Positions 1 through 6,506 of a stretch of DNA of 9,285 bases are shown here, in pieces. This DNA comes from Desulfobacterales bacterium (lineage in GTDB: Bacteria; Desulfobacterota; Desulfobacteria; Desulfobacterales; BuS5), in assembly GCA_020056865.1 (NCBI GenBank), contig JAGVGX010000164.1, forward strand, positions 1-9,285, in the 5' to 3' direction. A model generated the notes under the pieces. That model did no database searches and was not told the DNA's origin. It worked only from the letters and a program-made list of their open reading frames with translations. Both the position numbers and the translations under genes were made by a program. The number at the start of each line of letters is the position of its first letter. The first letter of the stretch is position 1.

Positions 1-1491
1 AAATATTACTCATCTTTTTTTAGCACGGAGCAACTCAAAAGGGACTTGAGGCAACGGGTGATCCGGGGCGGAATGATCACTACGGCAAGCCAGATAATCC
101 TCTTTTTTTTGGGTTTAGCTACGACAGTGGTTCTGGCACGAATGCTAACTCCCGAACATTTCGGATTAATCGGTATGGTGACCGCGCTAACTGTTCTCAT
201 TGAGAGATTTCAGGACATAGGTCTTGGTGATGCAATTATCCAGAGCAAGGAGATCACCCATCAGCAGGTGAGTACCCTTTTCTGGATAAACCTAAGTATT
301 TGTATTATTTTCACAATTCTGGTTGTCCTGTCTGCAAAAGCTGTTGCCTGGTTTTATAATGATCAACGTTTAATCTGGATAACGATTGCTTTTTCTTCAA
401 ACTTTGTCTGTTCAGGATTGTCTATCCAACATCAGGCGCTCATCAGGCGCCAGATGCGTTTCAAACAACAAGCCTTAATAAAAATATTCTCAGCAAGCTT
501 CAGTCTTGCTATAGGAATTTCATTGGCCTGGAAAGGGTACGGTTATTGGGCACTCGTTTGGAAAGAGCTTGCCAGAAGCTTTCTTTACACTGTATTGGCT
601 TGGTCATTCTGCTCCTGGCGGCCCGGTTTACCTGTTCGCAATGCCGGGGTAAGGTCATTGCTTAAATTCGGAGGCGGTATTACCGGCTATAACATCCTTT
701 TTTATTTTACTAATAATTTGGATTCAATTCTACTTGGCAAATTTTTCGGCGCTGTGCCAGTCGGTCTCTATTCTCGAGCCAGGCAGTTGACTGCTGTTCC
801 TTTAACTCAGTTGCTTGAGCCTATGAAGAATGTTTCTCTACCGGCGCTCAGCGCTTTGCAGGATGATCCTGATAAATATTCTAACTATTTCGTGAAAATG
901 CTGGCGGTTTTGACCTTTATATACATGCCTATTATTGTTTACATTGGTATTTATGCGCACCCAATAGTTTATATAACGCTTGGTTCTCAATGGATGGATG
1001 CCGTTCCTATCTTTCGTTTATTTGCCATCTCGTTATTTGCATCCCCCATCGTCACGATGTATGGAATGATCATGCTGTCGTCGGGTCATGTGAAGCGTTA
1101 TTTTTATTGGGGTCTTTTCACGTCCTTATCGACTATTATTGCTTTTATAGTGTGCATCAGATGGGGGGTGCTTGGGATTGCAGCATCATGGTCAATCTCT
1201 ACAGCCATTAATTTAATTTTTTCCTTGTACTTCGTTTTCAAGGGTTCTACTGTCAGTATGATTTCCACACTTAAAAATATATACAGGCCGACGCTTGCGA
1301 GTATTATTATGGGGGGCGCCCTCTATCTAACCTATGATTTTGTATCATGTTTCAATTTAGTATCGCAAATGGCAATATCAACTCTTATAGGCTGTTTACT
1401 TTATATCACCGTTTGGATGCTATTTCCGGGTGGCTATAGAACTGTTATTGATTTTATTTCCTATCCAATATCTTTATTGAAAAGAAAATGA
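1..1491 (+). CDS. Wzx-type polysaccharide/O-antigen flippase, 5'-partial
   Basis: Integral inner-membrane protein of the oligosaccharide flippase family (COG2244, MATE-like fold), expected to move undecaprenyl-linked repeat units from cytoplasm to periplasm. The visible part is about 496 residues of repeated hydrophobic segments. Family-like stretches are ATTVVLARMLTPEHFGLIGMV near the N-terminus, LDSILLGKFFGAVPVGLYSRA in the middle and PALSALQDD after it. The first in-frame start-type codon is a TTG at 46, but the frame is open to base 1 and reads KYYSSFFSTEQLKRDLRQRV. This matches the usual cytoplasmic leader of the family ('FST-hLK-DL--R-xRGG'), so the true start lies upstream of the window. 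The gene leads the surface-polysaccharide cluster, with 67 bp to the next gene. Family assignment is firm; the transported substrate is unknown. Confidence 0.9.
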   Translation, partial: KYYSSFFSTEQLKRDLRQRVIRGGMITTASQIILFFLGLATTVVLARMLTPEHFGLIGMVTALTVLIERFQDIGLGDAIIQSKEITHQQVSTLFWINLSICIIFTILVVLSAKAVAWFYNDQRLIWITIAFSSNFVCSGLSIQHQALIRRQMRFKQQALIKIFSASFSLAIGISLAWKGYGYWALVWKELARSFLYTVLAWSFCSWRPGLPVRNAGVRSLLKFGGGITGYNILFYFTNNLDSILLGKFFGAVPVGLYSRARQLTAVPLTQLLEPMKNVSLPALSALQDDPDKYSNYFVKMLAVLTFIYMPIIVYIGIYAHPIVYITLGSQWMDAVPIFRLFAISLFASPIVTMYGMIMLSSGHVKRYFYWGLFTSLSTIIAFIVCIRWGVLGIAASWSISTAINLIFSLYFVFKGSTVSMISTLKNIYRPTLASIIMGGALYLTYDFVSCFNLVSQMAISTLIGCLLYITVWMLFPGGYRTVIDFISYPISLLKRK

Positions 1492-1558
1492 GCAGCAGTA
1501 CAAAAGTAAACGCGAAACAAAGCCCAATTAAAAGAATTTACAGAAAGGCATTAATACC

Positions 1559-2485
1559 ATGTCTTTTATCGGTCAGATAAAAAAGATATTTCCCCCAACA
1601 CTTGTTGAGCAATTGGGTTATTCTAATAAAGACATTCTCGTTGTTGTCAACATCGACGATGTTGGTCTGCATAAGGATGAGACGAAAGCAAGTTTCAGGG
1701 CTTTGAATTTTGGAATTGTTAAAAGTGGCAGCATTATGGTTCCTTGCCCTAATTTTGATCATGTCATGAAATTGTGGCAAGACAACCCCGAAACCGATTT
1801 AGGGCTGCACTTGACTTTAACATGTGAATGGGGAGAAAAATATCCCTGGGCACCGGTGCTCCCCAGAACAGATGTCCCCAGTTTGTATAATCCAGAAGAA
1901 AGAATGTGGCCAACTGTCGAAACGCTTCTAATGCATGCAAAACGAAAAGATATCGAAAGGGAGCTGGAGGCACAGATCAATAAAGTGCTTTATACGGGAT
2001 TAAAACCAACCCATTTAGACCACCACATGAACTTCGGATTTCAGACGGTCTTATTTCCTATCGTTGTAAAATTATCTCAAAAATATAATCTTCCCATGCG
2101 TGCTCCGAAGAGAAAGATCTTCAAATTGCCATTTGTCAAGAATAACTTGTGGTCGCTACGAAGAAAGGGGTATGTTTTTCCGGATACGCGGAAAGGTATT
2201 TACATGATGGAGGGTGAGGATCAATCGTTTGAATTCCGAAAAGTGAAATATCACGATCATCTTCGCTCATTAAAATCTGGCGTCCATAATATTCACATAC
2301 ACATTGCTTTTCAGACAAAAGAGCTGCAAAATCTTATGGGGCTGCACGATTCATCCATTCGGCAAATCGATTACGACGTGTGGACCTCCGATGATACGAA
2401 AAACTTAGCGAAGGAGCTTGGAATCACTTTTATAGGATACAGACCGCTACAAAAGCTCCAAAATAAATTAGTGAACCGCATGTAA
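1559..2485 (+). CDS. ChbG/HpnK (YdjC-like) family carbohydrate deacetylase
   Basis: 308-residue soluble protein of the ChbG/HpnK family, metal-dependent enzymes that remove N-acetyl groups from amino sugars (chitooligosaccharide deacetylase ChbG; hopanoid-linked HpnK). Motifs in order: VVVNIDDVGLHKDE with D33, D34 and G36, equivalent to the family's N-x-DDFG; DLGLHLTLT with H84, the GLHL motif; and PTHLDHHMN with H152, D154 and H156, matching the H-x-D-x-H metal site. There is no signal peptide, so it should act in the cytoplasm on a sugar nucleotide or lipid-linked glycan. The ATG start is preceded by AGAAAGG at 1542-1548. The next gene follows after 21 bp, which suggests an operon. Its place between a flippase and an acyltransferase suggests it creates a free amine on the surface glycan, but that role is inferred. 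Length is normal for the family. Confidence 0.88.
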   Translation: MSFIGQIKKIFPPTLVEQLGYSNKDILVVVNIDDVGLHKDETKASFRALNFGIVKSGSIMVPCPNFDHVMKLWQDNPETDLGLHLTLTCEWGEKYPWAPVLPRTDVPSLYNPEERMWPTVETLLMHAKRKDIERELEAQINKVLYTGLKPTHLDHHMNFGFQTVLFPIVVKLSQKYNLPMRAPKRKIFKLPFVKNNLWSLRRKGYVFPDTRKGIYMMEGEDQSFEFRKVKYHDHLRSLKSGVHNIHIHIAFQTKELQNLMGLHDSSIRQIDYDVWTSDDTKNLAKELGITFIGYRPLQKLQNKLVNRM

Positions 2486-2506
2486 TGCTATTAAAGAGAG
2501 AAAGTA

Positions 2507-3579
2507 ATGCGCGATACGATTTCTAATAACAGACCGCTACGCATTGAATGGCTCGATGCGCTTCGAGCCTTCGCTATCTTGCTGGTTTTTATTGGTCACA
2601 AGACAGCAAGTGTTTATCTTGAACAAGTCATTTATTCTTTTCATATACCTCTTTTTTTCTTTATTTCCGGTTTTGTTTTTGATCAATCTAAATATTCAAA
2701 ATTTAAAACCATTTTCGCTAAGAAAAGCCAGACACTTCTTCTCCCTTATTTTGTTTTTGCTTTCTTTTCATTTATATTTTGGTTAATAGTCGTTCGTTCA
2801 CTAAGCCTAAGAGGACAGGCCCTTGCAATAGATCCATGGTTACCCTTTTTGGGGGTGTTCTATGGCATTGGCGTGGATCCATGGCGAAATCCCTAGATAT
2901 TGCACTCTGGTTCTTGCCCTGCTTGTTCGTTACAGATATATTATATTGGTGCATTAATAATTATTCCCGCGGTGTTGTCAGGATCGCCATCGTCATTTTA
3001 CTCGGAATATTAGGATATTTTACAAGTACATTCATGTCTTTCAGAATGCCATGGAGCGCGGATGTTGCTTTGACAGCGGTAACTTTTTACTATGCTGGAC
3101 ATGTTACAAGAAGATATGATGTGCAGATAAATAATGTCCCTTTAACCTGGAAAATATTAACAATAGCCGTATTGGTTGCCGCAGTTGTGTTACTTCTAAG
3201 CATAGCTAATGGAAAATCGGATATGAACTACAATCATTACGGCAACATGTTCTTCTTTTATGCAGCCGCTTTATCAGGTATTTACTTGTCATATTTAATC
3301 ATTCAAAAGGTCCCATATTTGCGAATAGTCTCATATATAGGCCAGAATACGATCATTATTGTGGGCCTTGCCGGAGTTCTCTCTTTCGTTGTAAGCGGGT
3401 TCATATATCTTCTGTTTCATACCCTGCCTTCCCATGCGAAGTTAGATTTTCCAATGACTATTTTTTATACTTTATTGGAAATCGGATTACTTATTCCGGT
3501 CATCTATATGATCAACAGATTCACCCCATTTATTATTGGGCGAAAAAGAGCAGATAAAGCAAGATTTACGAATAATTAG
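2507..3579 (+). pseudogene. Acyltransferase-3 family membrane O-acyltransferase, disrupted by a frameshift
   Basis: Multi-pass membrane acyltransferase (OafA/NolL-like, acyltransferase-3 family), which moves acetyl or similar groups onto surface sugars. The first frame gives 129 residues, starting with RIEWLDALRAFAILLVFIGH; R20 and H31 fit the family's R/K-x10-H motif. SFHIPLFFFISGFVF follows. The frame stops at TAG 2894-2896. Homology continues at once in the -1 frame (LDIALWFLPCLFVTDILYW onward, about 228 residues with many membrane segments) to the stop at 3579. Restoring one base in the CCC at 2891-2893 joins the frames as NPLDIALWFLP and gives about 357 residues, the normal length. It is either a true lesion or an assembly error. 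An internal ATG at 2881 could restart translation, but its SD is poor and the product would lack H31. Start 2507 has a purine-rich SD at 2493-2504. Confidence 0.85.
2889..2896 (+). other. Frameshift point in the acyltransferase gene
   Basis: Reading ...CGA AAT CCC TAG stops the protein, while shifting back one base gives CTA GAT ATT GCA CTC TGG (LDIALW), the expected continuation. The downstream frame before this point is hydrophilic and unlike the family, so the break is here rather than earlier in the overlap (2779-2896). The change equals loss of one C from a short C run. AAT-CCC does not fit the X-XXY-YYZ slippery pattern, so programmed -1 frameshifting is unlikely. Confidence 0.75.
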
Positions 3580-3605
3580 ATATTAAATCAGCTTTCGATG
3601 AATCA

Positions 3606-3638
3606 CTAAAAGGCCGTATGTTTATATTTGCCTTTTGG
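3606..3638 (+). other. Inverted repeat around the upstream ATG of the Asn-synthase-like gene
   Basis: CTAAAAGGC (3606-3614) can pair with GCCTTTTGG (3630-3638), giving a 9-bp stem with one G-U wobble and a 15-nt loop. The inner 7 bp are perfect. The loop contains the ATG at 3618, and the 3' arm covers the first two bases of the GGAAGGA ribosome-binding site at 3637-3643. In mRNA it would hide the weak upstream SD-like AAAAGG and lie next to the strong SD of the 3651 start. No U-tract follows, so it is not a terminator. A regulatory role is inference. Confidence 0.4.
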
Positions 3639-3643
3639 AAGGA
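3637..3643 (+). promoter_or_regulatory. Strong ribosome-binding site that decides the start at 3651
   Basis: GGAAGGA lies 7 nt before the ATG at 3651. The in-frame ATG at 3618 has only AAAAGG four bases upstream, which is too close. The downstream ATG is therefore the better start, and the protein begins MDNEKYLFRRQF. Confidence 0.7.
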
Positions 3644-3650
3644 TCGCTTT

Positions 3651-5162
3651 ATGGATAATGAGAAGTACTTGTTCCGTCGACAATTTATACTAAGTACTAA
3701 TTATATAAAAAGTTTCCCAAAATGGAACAAAGTAAGTATAAACGATAAATTCATTCTTAGTGTACATCCTGACTTAGATGTATTAAAGGTAAAATTTAAA
3801 GAAAATATAATTGTTTTATTAGGATATATTCTTGACCCGTTCAACCCTTCTTTCGACAACCAAAATATTATTAATAGCATAGCAGGAAAAATATCAGTAG
3901 CTGATGATATATTTCAGTACATTGATTTGATGTGTGGGAGGTTTGTATTTATTGTAAAAATTAACGATGAAGTGCGGATATTTAATGATGCTGCCGGATA
4001 TCGTCAGATATTTTATTATACAGATGGGGGAAAAAATATATGGTGTGCTTCACAACCTTCCATTATAGCTGAAGAGTTTAGGCTTGGAATAGATCAGTAT
4101 ATAGCGAAAGATCTCTCGAAACTCCCTTTGATTCAAGATGAAGCAGCCCGCTGGTATCCGGGAAATATAACTCTTTACAAAGAGATTTATCATTTGACCC
4201 CAAATCATTATTTAGATCTTAAAAGCGGTGAAGTAAAAAGGTATTGGCCCGTAAAAAGCCTCGAAACCATATCACCTGAAAAAGCTGCTGAGTATTCATC
4301 AAAATTATTACAAGGGGCTTTTGAAAGTGCTTCTAAAAGATATAATCTGGCACTAACTGTCACAGCGGGTTATGATACTCGCGTTTTACTGGCAGCATGC
4401 AAAATGCTTAAAGAAAAAATTCATTATCTTACTCACACACATGGCGATCTCGATGAAAATGGTCCAGATATTCAAATACCGAGAAAATTGCTTGAACGAT
4501 ACGGATTGAAACATCATATCGCCCATCATTCGAATAGAGTGGATGACGATTTTCAGAATATATTTAAAAGAAATGTCACGGGAGCAAAGGACCTGCACAA
4601 CAAAAACGCATATGCCTTTTTAAAATATTTTGAAAGCATTGGTTCAGAAATGGTCGTGGCACAAGGAGAAGCAGGGGGCTTGGGAAAACGCTTTTATCGA
4701 TTACCTCCTTATTTTAAGGTAAATGAAAAAACATTGGCAACTGTAGTGGGAATGCGGGGAAGTCGAACCGCTGAACGAGCAATCGGAGAGTGGCTGAAAT
4801 CTGCTAACCAAACCGTTAATTCGGGAATAAACATCCTGGACCTTCTGTATTGGGAAATGAGATTAGGCAATTGGTCAACCCTTGCGGTCAGTTCATACGA
4901 TATCGTATTTGAAACGCTTTTGCCATTCAATTGCAGAAAGTTATTGGAATGTTTCATTAGTGTGGATATAAATTATAGATTAACTAAAAAGAATACACAT
5001 CTTTGTTTAATAGAGCACATGTGGCCCGAGTTGCTTGAATTCCCTCTAAATCCTGCTGTTACTAAAAAGGATGAAATTATGACAGAAATTAAAGGCAAAG
5101 AATTTTACGGGAAATTAAGATTTGTAAAGTTCATGTATCATTACTTGGCTGGTACGAAATAA
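3651..5162 (+). CDS. Asparagine-synthase-related protein (ATP-PPi amidotransferase fold) without glutaminase cysteine
   Basis: 503-residue protein with the two-part layout of asparagine synthetase B. The N-terminal part resembles the class II glutaminase domain (GRFVFIVK...FNDAAGYRQIFYY, roughly residues 85-115). However, no Cys follows the initiator Met (MDNEKY), so glutamine hydrolysis is unlikely. The C-terminal synthetase domain carries a variant PP-loop, T238-A-G-Y-D242-T-R, in place of SGGxDS, followed by a conserved-looking DLDENGPDIQIPRKL segment. Proteins of this kind are often annotated asparagine synthase in exopolysaccharide and peptide clusters. They adenylate a carboxylate and form an amide or related bond using ammonia or a substrate amine. 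Start chosen from the SD at 3637-3643; starting at 3618 would add 11 residues. Only 23 bp separate it from the ATP-grasp gene, so the pair is probably cotranslated. The specific reaction is unknown. Confidence 0.85.
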   Translation: MDNEKYLFRRQFILSTNYIKSFPKWNKVSINDKFILSVHPDLDVLKVKFKENIIVLLGYILDPFNPSFDNQNIINSIAGKISVADDIFQYIDLMCGRFVFIVKINDEVRIFNDAAGYRQIFYYTDGGKNIWCASQPSIIAEEFRLGIDQYIAKDLSKLPLIQDEAARWYPGNITLYKEIYHLTPNHYLDLKSGEVKRYWPVKSLETISPEKAAEYSSKLLQGAFESASKRYNLALTVTAGYDTRVLLAACKMLKEKIHYLTHTHGDLDENGPDIQIPRKLLERYGLKHHIAHHSNRVDDDFQNIFKRNVTGAKDLHNKNAYAFLKYFESIGSEMVVAQGEAGGLGKRFYRLPPYFKVNEKTLATVVGMRGSRTAERAIGEWLKSANQTVNSGINILDLLYWEMRLGNWSTLAVSSYDIVFETLLPFNCRKLLECFISVDINYRLTKKNTHLCLIEHMWPELLEFPLNPAVTKKDEIMTEIKGKEFYGKLRFVKFMYHYLAGTK

Positions 5163-5185
5163 AGATCTGAGATACAGAGGTCAAT

Positions 5186-6301
5186 ATGCAAATTGAAAAC
5201 TATATTCGCTCAATAAGCAGACGTATTCTTTTTCAACGCATGAGAATAGATAATATTAGGGATATTAAAACCTTTATTTCCCGCTTAAAAACTGAAAGGA
5301 GGTATTTACGTTATCCTTTTGATGAATATCCTCCGACTATCGCAAATTATTCTCTCTTTCATAAATCAGATTTAAAATGGTTCGATTTTTATTACTCTGT
5401 TTACGGTAAGCCGGATCCGAATTTTATTTCTGTTCCGGATTACTTATATATCGAAACTTGCTTGAATGACCGCATGCTTATTAATGGAATTAAAGAAAAA
5501 AATTTCTATAATAAATATTGGACCGGGATACCTACTCCTGCTACAGCATTACGACGGATAAACGGACTTTACTACGATGATAAATTCCAAAAGATTGATA
5601 GAAAAGATATTATGACATTCCTGAACAGACACAAGAAATTGATTTTAAAACCATCCCTTGATACAGGTGGCGGCAAATCCATACTTGTCTTCGAAAATAA
5701 TAATGGGATATTTAACAATGGAGAATTTAATCTTAACCCCGAATTCATAGATAGCTATAGTAGAGATTTTATTATCCAGGAATTTATCATTCAGCACAGT
5801 TTTTTTTCCCGATTCAACCCCTCTTGTAACAATACGATCAAGATATTTGTCTACCGCTCCATAAAAGATGATTCCATAAATTTATTACATGCTATACTTT
5901 GGATAGGTGCTAAAGGCAGTTTTCTTGACCATGATCACTGGGGTGGTTTCGGGCTTTCAATAAACGGGGAAAATAAGCTCAACAAATATGCGCTTGACAT
6001 GTACGGTAATAAATATGAGTCAGTTAATAATATTGTGCTTTCCTCGCTAGGGAAGGTGCCAGCTATGCATGAAATGAAGGCACTAGCAAATAAAGTAGCC
6101 AATAATATCTATTATGCTCGTTTGCTTGCCCTTGATTTTACAGTTAATAGCAATGGAGATCCATTGCTGCTTGAAATGAATTGTTATCATAACGGAATTC
6201 ATCAACACCAAATGCACAATGGAGGACTTTTTAACGAATTTACCAAAGAAATCCTTGATTATTGCCAGAGTTATCAACCGCGTTTTGTAGTTCGAATATA
6301 A
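5186..6301 (+). CDS. Sugar-transfer-associated ATP-grasp protein
   Basis: 371-residue cytoplasmic protein that looks like the ATP-grasp family associated with sugar transfer (ATPgrasp_ST type). The N-terminal ~110 residues are a basic/aromatic helical region. The ATP-binding lysine and glycine-rich loop are at K155-P-S-L-D-T-G-G-G-K164. A hydrophobic strand with acidic residues (FIIQEFIIQH) follows, then NTIKIFVYRS. The metal-ligand region is LALDFTVNSNGDPLLLEMNCY with D317, E330 and N332, so the ATP/Mg site looks complete. ATP-grasp enzymes make acyl-phosphate intermediates and join carboxylates to amines or other nucleophiles; the substrate in this subfamily is not established. SD is AGAGG at 5176-5180, five bases before the ATG. 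It is the last gene of the cluster, directly after the Asn-synthase-like gene, which suggests a joint ligation step. Confidence 0.85.
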   Translation: MQIENYIRSISRRILFQRMRIDNIRDIKTFISRLKTERRYLRYPFDEYPPTIANYSLFHKSDLKWFDFYYSVYGKPDPNFISVPDYLYIETCLNDRMLINGIKEKNFYNKYWTGIPTPATALRRINGLYYDDKFQKIDRKDIMTFLNRHKKLILKPSLDTGGGKSILVFENNNGIFNNGEFNLNPEFIDSYSRDFIIQEFIIQHSFFSRFNPSCNNTIKIFVYRSIKDDSINLLHAILWIGAKGSFLDHDHWGGFGLSINGENKLNKYALDMYGNKYESVNNIVLSSLGKVPAMHEMKALANKVANNIYYARLLALDFTVNSNGDPLLLEMNCYHNGIHQHQMHNGGLFNEFTKEILDYCQSYQPRFVVRI

Positions 6302-6335
6302 ATTATGCAGCAAATGCCGTTGATAAATAAAGACT

Positions 6336-6348
6336 CCCCATTTTGGGG
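6336..6348 (+). terminator. Weak hairpin after the polysaccharide cluster, possible terminator
   Basis: CCCCA-TTT-TGGGG forms a compact 5-bp stem 35 bp past the ATP-grasp stop codon. On the + strand it is followed by GTATAGTT, not a T-run, so it does not meet the usual rho-independent pattern. Its position between the cluster end and a new promoter is the main reason to list it. Confidence 0.25.
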
Positions 6349-6352
6349 GTAT

Positions 6353-6426
6353 AGTTCCGGTAACATGTATTATGAGTCAACGATACTTTTCAGAATACAG
6401 TTCAGGCAACATTTAATTTGAGTCAA
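6353..6426 (+). repeat. Pair of 28-bp imperfect direct repeats upstream of a promoter
   Basis: Copy 1 (6353-6380) begins AGTTCCGGTAACATGTATTA and copy 2 (6399-6426) begins AGTTCAGGCAACATTTAATT; both end in TGAGTCAA. They match at 23 of 28 positions and start 46 bp apart. They lie 24-97 bp upstream of the -35 element at 6450. They could be activator or repressor sites for the beta-helix gene. Alternatively they could be a leftover end of an insertion sequence such as IS21, whose termini carry several internal transposase-binding repeats. No transposase gene is visible in this window. Confidence 0.7.
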
Positions 6427-6449
6427 TTCGCTACTACGATGTAAACCTC

Positions 6450-6479
6450 TTGACATTGTGGCTACTATTGGACGATAAT
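6450..6479 (+). promoter_or_regulatory. Sigma-70-type promoter for the beta-helix gene
   Basis: TTGACA (6450-6455) and GATAAT (6474-6479) are separated by 18 bp: a perfect -35 and a 5/6 match -10. Transcription should start near 6486, leaving a leader of about 20 nt before the ATG at 6507. GCTACTA occurs just upstream (6430-6436) and again inside the spacer (6461-6467), which might be a small operator. Confidence 0.75.
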
Positions 6480-6492
6480 TAACACTAAAAAG

Positions 6493-6498
6493 TGAGGA
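6493..6498 (+). promoter_or_regulatory. Ribosome-binding site that decides the start at 6507
   Basis: TGAGGA lies 8 nt before the ATG at 6507. An in-frame GTG at 6492 overlaps this SD and has none of its own, so it is rejected as the start. Confidence 0.75.
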
Positions 6499-6506
6499 AT
6501 TGCATT

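Noticed and set aside
46..48. TTG start for the flippase
   Set aside because: The frame is open to base 1 and the residues before it (FSTEQLKRD) match the family leader, so the gene is cut by the window edge.
2885..2896. Programmed -1 ribosomal frameshift in the acyltransferase gene
   Set aside because: AAT-CCC is not a canonical slippery heptamer, and I could not see a strong stem directly after it.
6492..6494. GTG start for the beta-helix protein
   Set aside because: The codon overlaps the Shine-Dalgarno TGAGGA, and the ATG at 6507 gives a clean signal peptide MKKIKIL.
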